The notes under the pieces were generated by a model. It did not search any database. It was not told the origin of the DNA and worked only from the letters and a program-made list of their open reading frames with translations. From Prolixibacter sp. NT017 (lineage in GTDB: Bacteria > Bacteroidota > Bacteroidia > Bacteroidales > Prolixibacteraceae), in assembly GCF_009617875.1 (NCBI RefSeq), contig NZ_BLAV01000001.1, positions 1,860,001 through 1,924,000 on the forward strand: a DNA stretch of 64,000 nt. Direction: 5' to 3'. Shown here in pieces: positions 36,784 through 45,548 of this stretch (positions within the stretch are counted from its first letter, which is position 1; each line of letters begins with the position of its first letter). A program made the position numbers and the translations under genes.

Positions 36784-39483
36784 TTATAGCATACTAACTA
36801 ATTGAATTTCATCTAATAAAAATCGGTTAACTTTACCATTCATGTTGGTGTTGCAGTCGTTAAATTGAATGCGGAAATGGTGATTTCCCTTCTTCAGCGT
36901 AGCTCCCACCGTATTGCTCCATCCCCAGTCGGACCATTCGTTTTTCCCCCTTTGCGGGAAAACCAGCGCTCCCTGAAATTGATTGTCTACATAGAAAGAG
37001 CGGATACCACATTTATTGTCGGTATTCACCGGGCCACTGCCATTCGCATATCGAAAACGGATGCGATATTTTCCTGTAGAAGGCAAGTTTATCATAAAAC
37101 TAAAAGGCTCCGTTTGGTCCAGATTAAATTCAACGTAACCATCACCTTTATAACCACTTACTTTTTTCTTTAAGTGATAGTTGAAATGCTCCGCCTGAAC
37201 CGCTATATAAGAAGATGTTGGCTGTATTTCAACCGGTTGGCTTAAAAACGATGAAGTTCCGTCATTTTTCACTGCTGAAACCTGATATGTTGCAGGTACA
37301 CTCTTTTTCAAAATCAGGCTTGTGGTATCCTTTGTTTCCGAGATAACCGTTCCGTTTTTAATGACTCGATAGTTGGCAGTTCCTTCAATGGAATTCCATG
37401 TCAAAACGTCTCCCTTGAGCTTCGCCTCCGGAGTATCAGGAGCGGTAATAAAAGGAGCCATCTTCACCGCTGGCCCGTCTGGATGGTTGTTCATGGTCAT
37501 CTCAATGGTATGTTTTCCGGTTAAACCGGAGGGAATAACAGGATTTTCAAGCTGTTTCCCATCTAAATAGAAAGATGAGATGGAATTGCCAAAACCTCTA
37601 ACAGTCAATGATAAAATTGATTTCCGATAATGAAAGTTGTCTAGTTGGTAGGTTCCGCCAAAGTTTTGAGGAATCACGGGTTGAAAGCGCAAACTGTCTG
37701 TTTCCGGCGTTAGGCCGAAAATAACCCGGTAAGTCATAGCCAGCTGACCGGCAATGCTCCACAACTGACGGCTGGAGTTAAGCACGGTTCCGGCAAAATC
37801 GCCTGTTTCGGCGACCATATTTTCTTTATTCGTCAGAAACAGAGCGGCGGCCCGAAGCTGTGTTGCATAACTGTAGGCAACCATGCTTTGCTGTTTTTCT
37901 TTGGCTGCAGCCAAAGTCCAGAATGCCTGCACAAAAGGCCAGCTGGCATCGTTGTGGTACGGCGAAATATCTGGTGTTTGTGGATAAATACAAGGAATTC
38001 CATAGGACAGAAGCGGCGTATTTTCCAGTACCGACCGGCTTCTGGATGAATCGGCAATGCCAAAAAGCAAGGTACACGCTTCGCCCAATGATTCCGAGCG
38101 TGGAGAAAGACTGAAGAAGTCACGGCCGTAAAGATATTGGCCATAATACCCCTTGTCCGCTTCCCAGAGGTGTGCATTGATATTTTCTTTCAACGAATCG
38201 GCTTTGGCAGTCCACGGGGCGTTTTTGCCCAGTTCATTGGCCATTTGGCCGAGTACTTTGAGCGTTTCATAGTGAATGGCATTCGTCCCCAAATTCATCG
38301 AGGCATAAATGTCAACAGGCTGCATCCAGCGTGGATACGTTTGCTTCCGCCAATCGAGAAACGATGATTCTCCCCGCATCAAACCGGTTGCCGGATCGAC
38401 GATGGTCTGCTGATCGCATTCTACGGAGTTTCGGACAATCTCGTAGCCCGTTTTCAGCCAGTTCTTGTCACCGGTGGTTTTGTATATCTCCCAGGCAGCC
38501 AACGACCACACCACGCGGTCAGACGATACGGGCCAGGCTCCTCCGGTTCCGGTATCCTGAATAATATGACCGTCCTTGACCTTCTTCATCAAACTGATTT
38601 TAGCCACTTCCGGTTCCACCATAGCCAGTGACAACACAATGCTGTAGCTGATGTCCCGGGTCCAGACGCCTCCCCATTTATCGCCGGTACGGAATGTGCT
38701 GTCCGCTTCGATGTCCTGTTTCAGTTCGTCCAGCGAAAGCCGGTAAATGGCGTTCAGTAACGGAGATTCACTACTAAAAACCGGATATTGAGCGATGTTG
38801 TTCTTCAGTTTCCATTCAGGCCTGACGTGCGCATCGGGATCAAAAGCGTTGAAAACCAATTGAACGCTATAAATTCCGTCACCATCAGGGTCAGTGAGTT
38901 CCAGTTGTTTGTTGTTTGGGAGGTTTTCGAAATCCCAATTCAATGGAAAAGCACTTCCGGCGATATAAACGCCTTTAAAATCCTTCCGGTAGATTTTATT
39001 TCCATAAACGTCCTGGTAATAACCCTTTGTTTTAAAGGCATTCAACACCGGACGCATATCGAGATTGAACTGAACTTTGGTATTTTCCGGCAGGCTCTTA
39101 GTCGGGCTTTCACCAACCGAAGACTTGCTTTTCTGTCCAAAAACGGTGCTGATAACAACAGGCTTGTCTCCATTCGGAGTCAAATCAGCCGTGTGGTTAA
39201 CGTTGTAGTCCAGTTCATTGTCTTTCCCATTGATACTGAATTTGAATTGAATAACAGGGCTAAAAGCCTGCTTTGCCGGACTTTTGTAGTTGGTCGCCAT
39301 GTGTGTGTTCGACAGTGCCTTACCAACGAAACTATCCTGAACCACACGGTCGGAATAAACCGTAAACGCAGAGCTTTGATACAATATTTTCTCTTTTTTC
39401 CGGCAAGAAGAAGAGATTACCGCTAAAAGCAATCCCATGAAAACTATCAGTAGTTGTTTCATCTTTAGTTCGTTGATTTTCAT
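36784..39483 (-). CDS. Six-hairpin glycosidase lipoprotein with C-terminal carbohydrate-binding domain
   Basis: An 899-residue lipoprotein (lipobox AVISSSC). Residues to about 250 are a beta-rich N-terminal domain; about 250-640 form an (alpha/alpha)6 barrel with GDKWGGVWTRDISYS, GAWPVSSDRVVWSLAAWEIY, PYHNDASWPFVQAFW and NSSRQLWSIAGQLAM, reminiscent of GH63/GH15/debranching-type six-hairpin enzymes. A fibronectin-like domain (about 665-745) and a CBM35/CBM6-like domain (about 755-899, VQAEHFNYHLKKKVSGYKGDG) follow. The ATG overlaps the GH31 stop by 4 bp (ATGA), implying coupled translation; an ATG 21 bp later also gives a valid signal. As last gene of a dextran-type locus it probably trims alpha-glucan oligosaccharides. 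The exact GH family is not settled by reading. Confidence 0.8.
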   Translation of the reverse strand: MKINELKMKQLLIVFMGLLLAVISSSCRKKEKILYQSSAFTVYSDRVVQDSFVGKALSNTHMATNYKSPAKQAFSPVIQFKFSINGKDNELDYNVNHTADLTPNGDKPVVISTVFGQKSKSSVGESPTKSLPENTKVQFNLDMRPVLNAFKTKGYYQDVYGNKIYRKDFKGVYIAGSAFPLNWDFENLPNNKQLELTDPDGDGIYSVQLVFNAFDPDAHVRPEWKLKNNIAQYPVFSSESPLLNAIYRLSLDELKQDIEADSTFRTGDKWGGVWTRDISYSIVLSLAMVEPEVAKISLMKKVKDGHIIQDTGTGGAWPVSSDRVVWSLAAWEIYKTTGDKNWLKTGYEIVRNSVECDQQTIVDPATGLMRGESSFLDWRKQTYPRWMQPVDIYASMNLGTNAIHYETLKVLGQMANELGKNAPWTAKADSLKENINAHLWEADKGYYGQYLYGRDFFSLSPRSESLGEACTLLFGIADSSRSRSVLENTPLLSYGIPCIYPQTPDISPYHNDASWPFVQAFWTLAAAKEKQQSMVAYSYATQLRAAALFLTNKENMVAETGDFAGTVLNSSRQLWSIAGQLAMTYRVIFGLTPETDSLRFQPVIPQNFGGTYQLDNFHYRKSILSLTVRGFGNSISSFYLDGKQLENPVIPSGLTGKHTIEMTMNNHPDGPAVKMAPFITAPDTPEAKLKGDVLTWNSIEGTANYRVIKNGTVISETKDTTSLILKKSVPATYQVSAVKNDGTSSFLSQPVEIQPTSSYIAVQAEHFNYHLKKKVSGYKGDGYVEFNLDQTEPFSFMINLPSTGKYRIRFRYANGSGPVNTDNKCGIRSFYVDNQFQGALVFPQRGKNEWSDWGWSNTVGATLKKGNHHFRIQFNDCNTNMNGKVNRFLLDEIQLVSML

Positions 39484-41978
39484 TTCTCGATGGTTATGTG
39501 TTCTACTTCCTGATTAGCTGGGATATAGATAGTACAAACCCGTGTTTCTTTGTCCCACGACCACAGGGAACGTTTTGAAGCATGTTTCTCAGAAGAATTC
39601 CAGGCTTCTTTTACCTTCTTCATCTTACCACTCTGTGTAAGAATGGAATGAGGAGCTTCATTTAAATAAAGCCGGTATACTAACTCCCTGGGAGTAATAT
39701 GATAACCATTCTCTACCTTAAGTGAATAGTTAATCGTGTATGCTTCGCGGGTTGTACTGCAAACCAGTTGCCTTTCGGCGAAGATATTGCGTTTGTAGTC
39801 ATTGCTCTGGCCATCATCCTCATAGATCGAAAAAGAGGCTCTTTTATTTACGGATGCAGGATAAACATGCAGGATCAGTGGGTAATGCGGCTCTTGCTGG
39901 ATATATTGCATTACCGGCATCATGGGAACGATAGAGCCTTTGCGGACGAAGAGGGGCGTGGTTTCCAACGAGACGGGATAATCGATCCACTGCTTTCCGT
40001 CATAAATGGTTTCAGGATGGTCAAAATCAATCCATTTGCCTTCGGGCAGATATACCTTTTTCGATGCAGCGCCTTCTTCCGTAACCGGAGCCACCAACAA
40101 TTCCTTTCCAAACAGGAACTCGGTGTTCAGGTCGGCGGTTTCCGGATCATCCGGATATTCCAGCATCAGGGCACGCATTAACGGAAGGCCTGTGTCGTGC
40201 GCTTTTCGTGCATACGAATAAATGTAAGGAAAGAGCTGATACTTCCGTTCGATTGCTTTTTTGCAAATCGCCTCTACTTTAGGACCGAAGCGCCAGGGTT
40301 CCACCGCGTTGTTTCCTTCGTGATGAGCCCGACTGATGGGATTAAATACCCCGAATTGTATCCATCGGGTATAGAGTTCTCCTTCCGCCTGATAATCGGT
40401 TATATCGCCGCAATAACCCGAAATATCGCAACTCCAGAAAGGAATGCCGCCCATTCCAGCGGAAAGAGCCAGGGGAATCTGCCCAGCCAGTTTTTTCCAG
40501 CCTTTGGTCACATCTTCACCATTGCCGGCATCGCCTGACCAACCAAAGGTGTACCGCTGCATTCCGGCGAAAGCCGAACGGGTCATTTGGAAAATGCGGG
40601 TATTGGGATTGTGCTTTTCGAATTCTTCAGTCACGACTTTGTCCCATGTAAGCCCGAAAACGTTGTGTATTTCGGCATGCATACCCAGGTAGTGCTTCAT
40701 ATTAAGGCGGTCTGTCGCCTCTTCGTTACTCCATGCGGGTTCGCCCATGTCGGTCCAAAAGCCACGAACGCCCTGGTCGATGACCTTTTGTTGGTAATTG
40801 CCCCACCAGTCGGCTACTGCCGGATTGGTGAAATCGACCACGCCACAGTTTCCGCCCCACGGCCAGGGCATGTCATAACTTTTCCCGGTGCGGATGTCTT
40901 TTACAAAATAGCCAAGTGAATCGGCTTCGTTCCACTGTTTATTATTAGCCTGTGACACAACAGGGTCTTGCGAGACAATGACTTTGAATCCCTGATTTTC
41001 CAAATCATCTAACATCTTCACCGGATCCATGTAGTTTTCCTTTCGCCAGTTAAAATCCTGCAAATATTGGGTCCAACCAATGTCCTGGAAGATGATGTCA
41101 CATGGAATTTGGCGCTTGCGAAATCCGTTGGCGATCTCCCGCGTGAGCTTTTCGTTGGTCAGCATACCACGCGATTGTGAAAATCCCAGCGCCCAGTCAG
41201 GCGGCATGATAGGATGGCCGGTCAGGTTCATGTACCTGCCAATGATTTGCTTATAGGAAGGACCGTAAATGAAGTAATAAATCATTTCTCCACCCGGCAT
41301 AGCAAACGAATAGTTATCGGCTGATTCAGTGCCGAAATGGTAGGTCGTCTTGAAGGTATTGTCGAAGTAAATGCCATACCCTTCACTGCTCATGAAGAAG
41401 GGTATACTCTTGTACAACGGGTCTTTATCGACCTGGTAACAAGGATTGTCGCTATTCCACATTTTAAATTGGTGACCAACCCGGTTGATGGAACCATTCT
41501 TTTCGCCCAGTCCGTAGATGCGTTCCCCTGGACGAAGACTGATGTAGCTGGCCATTTGCGTGGAATCCATCTCAAAGCCACGATTCTGATAGTCATCCAT
41601 CAGGAGTTTCTGGTACTTATCGAAAATGCTGATATGGAATGGAGCTTTTCGTACCCGGATGATTAAATCGCCGGTGTAAATTTCGTAATGCTGTGGTTGC
41701 TCCGATATATTCAGCTTTTGATTTCCATTGGATTCGTCGGCTACCACTGCAAAGGATTGATTATTTCGATGAAAATCGTCGGTATCATACCAAATGCGGA
41801 TGACTCCCGGACCAACTTCCTTTATCTGTACTTTGATATTATTCTCACAACTGAAAACAGCCGTATTTCCATCGACAGAATAACTCCGGCAATTCCCCGG
41901 ATGAACAATATCTGAAGCTTTTGCAATTCCTGTTAAGAGGAAAAGAAAGGCAACTGCCTGTATAATTCGTTTCTTCAT
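39480..41978 (-). CDS. GH31 alpha-glucosidase
   Basis: An 832-residue secreted glycosidase (signal peptide MKKRIIQAVAFLFLLTGIAKA). It has the GH31 N-terminal beta-sandwich (GERIYGLGEKNG), a TIM barrel with catalytic nucleophile D410 in GFWTDMGEPAW and acid/base D483 in FGWSGDAGNG, and a C-terminal region with FSIYEDDGQSNDY typical of the trailing beta domain (DUF5110-like). Retaining alpha-glucosidase or alpha-xylosidase activity is expected; in a GH66-containing locus, release of glucose from isomaltooligosaccharides is most likely. It overlaps the downstream glycosidase gene by 4 bp and follows the GH66 gene by about 100 bp. Confidence 0.93.
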   Translation of the reverse strand: MKKRIIQAVAFLFLLTGIAKASDIVHPGNCRSYSVDGNTAVFSCENNIKVQIKEVGPGVIRIWYDTDDFHRNNQSFAVVADESNGNQKLNISEQPQHYEIYTGDLIIRVRKAPFHISIFDKYQKLLMDDYQNRGFEMDSTQMASYISLRPGERIYGLGEKNGSINRVGHQFKMWNSDNPCYQVDKDPLYKSIPFFMSSEGYGIYFDNTFKTTYHFGTESADNYSFAMPGGEMIYYFIYGPSYKQIIGRYMNLTGHPIMPPDWALGFSQSRGMLTNEKLTREIANGFRKRQIPCDIIFQDIGWTQYLQDFNWRKENYMDPVKMLDDLENQGFKVIVSQDPVVSQANNKQWNEADSLGYFVKDIRTGKSYDMPWPWGGNCGVVDFTNPAVADWWGNYQQKVIDQGVRGFWTDMGEPAWSNEEATDRLNMKHYLGMHAEIHNVFGLTWDKVVTEEFEKHNPNTRIFQMTRSAFAGMQRYTFGWSGDAGNGEDVTKGWKKLAGQIPLALSAGMGGIPFWSCDISGYCGDITDYQAEGELYTRWIQFGVFNPISRAHHEGNNAVEPWRFGPKVEAICKKAIERKYQLFPYIYSYARKAHDTGLPLMRALMLEYPDDPETADLNTEFLFGKELLVAPVTEEGAASKKVYLPEGKWIDFDHPETIYDGKQWIDYPVSLETTPLFVRKGSIVPMMPVMQYIQQEPHYPLILHVYPASVNKRASFSIYEDDGQSNDYKRNIFAERQLVCSTTREAYTINYSLKVENGYHITPRELVYRLYLNEAPHSILTQSGKMKKVKEAWNSSEKHASKRSLWSWDKETRVCTIYIPANQEVEHITIEK

Positions 41979-42080
41979 TCTTCTAATGTTATTCGATTCC
42001 GCGAAGGCAAAACACCTCCTGAAGAACCGATGATCCTTCTACTTTTTTACTTATTCTATATGGAATTTGGGGTTTATCTG

Positions 42081-43850
42081 CTAATTATATTCTATCACCA
42101 ACATTCCCCAGTACTGCATTTCTGGTACGGTGCAGGTGAGGGTAGAACCGTCTTGCTTAAATGCCAACTCTTCGGATGAACCGTAACGGTAATCCGGTGA
42201 AGCGTACCAGACCCTTTTTACTGTTTTGGTTGTCTCAATTTGAAGCGACAGGTCTTTTATTACACGCTGAAAAGGTTGTGTTCCCGATGCATCCCGCCAG
42301 TTCAGACTGGTCGCATCCATGTAATTCAGCAGGTTGATGACTTGGGTTGAGCCCAAATCTTTCCCGGTTACGGTAACACTTCCGGTTTGCGGCGGCCAGT
42401 TGTTGATGTTGATTTGTCCGTCGAGCGAAGTTACCGATGGTGTGTTGAAATCGCCGTTGCCTTGTAGCAGGTTTTCATAGGCAACCTGAAAATCGTAATA
42501 GCGAGTCAACGCCTCTTTCAAGTCGGTTCGCATCAGCAGGTTGTCATTGGGGAAATACTCCTTGCCCAGCATGTGTTCTCCCAATTCCAGATGGCTTCCG
42601 CCGAAAGCGAAAATAACGGCATCGGTCATTAAAACCCCGGGCGTATTGAAGTAGCCGGTAGAATTGGCTTTGTCGTAATCCATGTACGCGGCTAAAACAG
42701 TTTTAGTTCCTGCTCTGCCCATTTTAGTGTTGTCCTGAATGATATTAGCCAGATCCTCGTATTTATCGTTGGGTGACCAGACTTCGGTGTAAGCAAATTT
42801 AACCGGCGTCGACAGAATATTGGCCTGACCATATTGATTGACCGCATTCATCACCATTTTCTTATTCGGAAAACGTTGGTTCAGATTATTCAGGAACGAG
42901 CTGAATCCGTATGGCAAGTCAGCTTGCTGTCCATTATAATCGTAGACTGTTCCCCGATCGCCCAACTGGTCCAGATGCCAGCCGTCAAAGTCAAGGAACT
43001 GATATACCAATGCCGTTTGATCGTCGATGTATTTCTGCCAGTCGGGATTGGCCGGATCGAGGACAAAGATGTCACTCAATGCCCAGTTGTTATCCAGGTC
43101 GTGCTTGTTCACATTCTGATGATTCGCATCGTTATAAAGCATCCACTGGGCGGAAACGCCATCTGTAGCGTAATCGTCCCAGGCACCGTAGAGTAAATTG
43201 TAAAACATGGAAGCAATACCGTATTCGTGCGCTTTGTCAATGTAACCTTTCACCACGTCGAAGGAGACATCGCGTTTGGCAATATCCTGCCACTCAGCTG
43301 CGGGTTGAGAACCATCCATCTTTAGAGGCATGTGATGCTTGTTCTGCCAGTCGTAGTATTGAATACCATTGATGTGATAGCGTGTGAGTTTTGCCAGTTG
43401 TGAATCAATATCATCAGCAGTCACATCACCCGAAAACTCAGAAAGAAAACCGTATCGTGGGAAATGTGTCCAGTCGGAAGAGACATCTACACCAATACTT
43501 CCGTATACCTCTTCCTTTCCATTTACCGTTTCGTACACATCCACCATGTAGCCGGTAAAATCGTTGTCCGGAGCTGTCCATTGCCATGTTTTCCCGGAAA
43601 AATCTTCTTCTTTAATAACTTCATTTAGATACCGGTATCTGATTTTAGTCGAGGAAGTTAATGCTTTGTCAGATGTAAACTGTATCACATCGCCGGGATG
43701 ATACAAAGCTTTGTCGGTTGAGAGTTTTACCGCAGTGTTGGTCGTCGGATTATCCGGTCCATCAGGTGAAGGAGCCGGTGCTTCCGATTTACTGCAACCT
43801 GCTAGTATAAATACGATAAGTAGGTAATAGATTCGATTAATTCCAGTCAT
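42081..43850 (-). CDS. GH66 dextranase-like lipoprotein
   Basis: A 589-residue lipoprotein (lipobox FILAGC) with a polar Pro/Asp-rich linker, an immunoglobulin-like N-terminal domain (about 40-125) and a GH66 barrel. Diagnostic segments are HFPRYGFLSEF, HINGIQYYDWQNKHHMPL, FDGWHLDQLGD with probable nucleophile D294, and FAYTEVWSP with probable acid/base E356; a C-terminal beta domain follows. GH66 enzymes are endo-dextranases or cycloisomaltooligosaccharide glucanotransferases. The 589-residue length without the CITase-specific CBM35 insertion favours dextranase. As a surface lipoprotein it would make the first cut in alpha-1,6-glucan before SusCD import. Confidence 0.92.
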   Translation of the reverse strand: MTGINRIYYLLIVFILAGCSKSEAPAPSPDGPDNPTTNTAVKLSTDKALYHPGDVIQFTSDKALTSSTKIRYRYLNEVIKEEDFSGKTWQWTAPDNDFTGYMVDVYETVNGKEEVYGSIGVDVSSDWTHFPRYGFLSEFSGDVTADDIDSQLAKLTRYHINGIQYYDWQNKHHMPLKMDGSQPAAEWQDIAKRDVSFDVVKGYIDKAHEYGIASMFYNLLYGAWDDYATDGVSAQWMLYNDANHQNVNKHDLDNNWALSDIFVLDPANPDWQKYIDDQTALVYQFLDFDGWHLDQLGDRGTVYDYNGQQADLPYGFSSFLNNLNQRFPNKKMVMNAVNQYGQANILSTPVKFAYTEVWSPNDKYEDLANIIQDNTKMGRAGTKTVLAAYMDYDKANSTGYFNTPGVLMTDAVIFAFGGSHLELGEHMLGKEYFPNDNLLMRTDLKEALTRYYDFQVAYENLLQGNGDFNTPSVTSLDGQININNWPPQTGSVTVTGKDLGSTQVINLLNYMDATSLNWRDASGTQPFQRVIKDLSLQIETTKTVKRVWYASPDYRYGSSEELAFKQDGSTLTCTVPEMQYWGMLVIEYN

Positions 43851-43911
43851 CTTCGGTTAACTTACTGAACAACGATTTTGCACGATGGAATACCGTTCGT
43901 TGTGAATTTGG

Positions 43912-43944
43912 TAAAAGCCGGCAGAGAGTGCTGCTCCCTGCCGG
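43912..43944 (-). terminator. Intra-locus hairpin/terminator between SusE/F-like and GH66 genes
   Basis: CCGGCAG and CTGCCGG pair with further partial pairing inside; on the minus strand CTTTT follows. It could reduce readthrough from the SusCDE genes into the glycosidase genes. Confidence 0.6.
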
Positions 43945-43953
43945 TTAATTAAA

Positions 43954-45432
43954 CTACTGTTTTTGAATATCGATGGTTAAATCCTGTACATTGAGCGTAA
44001 GGGTATATGTTCCCGCATCGGCTGCCGAAATAGTCCACTTACTATCATCCGGATCGCCACCGATGTGACGGTACATTTTGGTTGGGTCATTCGGATCCAT
44101 CATGTACATATCCTGGCCCCAATCACTATTCCGGTTGACCGGAAATTTGAATTCACCTTCTCCCAAATCTCCCTGGAATGTGAAAATATACCAGTTGTTC
44201 GGGTCCTGCGTCAATTCAATCGCATTGGTGATATCCCATCCAATGGAAGTTGCCGATCCCACAATGTAGAGTTTCAACGGCTCGATAGTAATGGTCATTT
44301 TCTTCAAATCAACCATTACGTGGTACTGGTTTTCATTGTAAATCGTCCATTTATTGTCATCGGGATCTCCTCCGTTGTGCAGATAGATCTTCGTTGAATC
44401 GGATGGATCACGCATGTACATATCCTGATTCCAGTCGGTGTTTGTATTCACAGGAATTTTAAACTCTCCGGGAGTCAGAACTCCATCGTAGGTGAACTGG
44501 AAGAGATTATCAGGATTTTGCACCATTGGGGTGGCATTTGCAATATCCCAGCCATTTGGCGTGGCATCACCAACCAGGTAGAGCTTATCATATTGAGGAC
44601 CGGGTTGTTTGGTAATGCTGATCGTCAAATCAACCAGATTCAGTTTCACAATGTATATACCATCTTCTGCAATGGTAAACTGATCGTCCGGCTGTGTGTC
44701 ATCTGTCCGGTACACGAGGGTGTTGTCATCTTTCCCTTTTTGGTACGAAGGAAGGAACGAACCTAATGTAGTAATGAACTTCAGATTTCCGGCCTTCAAT
44801 GTTCCCTGATAGGTAAAGGTAGTCGGATCGTTCTCATCCGGTGTCATCTCTATTGCATTGTTGGCGTCCCAGCCGTTAGGCGAAGCGTCTCCAATCAGGT
44901 AAAGGGTACTGGATACCGGTTCGTAGGGTGTTACCGTGAATTTAATGGGTTCAGTCACATCATCCGGTACATTTTCATTAGCTATCTTAGCGGTGACGCG
45001 GGCTTCCAAACTAACGGCTGTACCCGGTTGAATTCCCCAGTAATTCAACAGCAGATCATTCAGCTCTGCCACAGTAAAGTCTCTCTTATATACCGCTTTA
45101 CCCATGTTGTACGATTTGGCATTGGCAAATCCGTTGCCATCCTGATCAATATCGAGCGTGTAGGAAATGGAACTCCCTGTTCCCTGATTACTGCCGGTTG
45201 TCCAGTTAATGCTTACCGCTACGTTGGCGTCATTCTTCTGCGAAAGCACAACATTGTCGGCTGATGTTGATATGGCTACCGGTTCTCCCATAGTAATATT
45301 AACCGGCTCGTCCTTGGTACATGAGTTCATCATGAACACCGAGGATATACCTAACAAAACGACCAGCGTCAAATAGCCAATATTTAACCCGGCTCGTTTC
45401 CGCTGAAATATATGGATATTGAATTTTTTCAT
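43954..45432 (-). CDS. SusE/SusF-like surface glycan-binding lipoprotein
   Basis: A 492-residue lipoprotein (lipobox FMMNSC) beginning with a SusE N-terminal domain (MGEPVAISTSADNVVLSQKN), followed by three similar starch-binding-type modules starting LYLIGDASPNGWDANNAIEM (about 174), LYLVGDATPNGWDIANATPM (about 281) and LYIVGSATSIGWDITNAIEL (about 386). Each contains GEFKFPV or similar and MYM.DP.D.TK. The second and third are close duplicates. Such proteins hold alpha-glucan chains on the cell surface beside SusC/SusD. Position after susD and before GH66 matches glucan loci. Confidence 0.93.
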   Translation of the reverse strand: MKKFNIHIFQRKRAGLNIGYLTLVVLLGISSVFMMNSCTKDEPVNITMGEPVAISTSADNVVLSQKNDANVAVSINWTTGSNQGTGSSISYTLDIDQDGNGFANAKSYNMGKAVYKRDFTVAELNDLLLNYWGIQPGTAVSLEARVTAKIANENVPDDVTEPIKFTVTPYEPVSSTLYLIGDASPNGWDANNAIEMTPDENDPTTFTYQGTLKAGNLKFITTLGSFLPSYQKGKDDNTLVYRTDDTQPDDQFTIAEDGIYIVKLNLVDLTISITKQPGPQYDKLYLVGDATPNGWDIANATPMVQNPDNLFQFTYDGVLTPGEFKIPVNTNTDWNQDMYMRDPSDSTKIYLHNGGDPDDNKWTIYNENQYHVMVDLKKMTITIEPLKLYIVGSATSIGWDITNAIELTQDPNNWYIFTFQGDLGEGEFKFPVNRNSDWGQDMYMMDPNDPTKMYRHIGGDPDDSKWTISAADAGTYTLTLNVQDLTIDIQKQ

Positions 45433-45548
45433 GTTTCATTGATTTAATTGAAAAGGGGCAGAGCTTTCCCTTGTTGTTAGCAAAAGAATCGTTCGAATAT
45501 AACTCTGTCCTTTTCCTTGAATTACGATTCAGTTTATTCTACTCCGCT

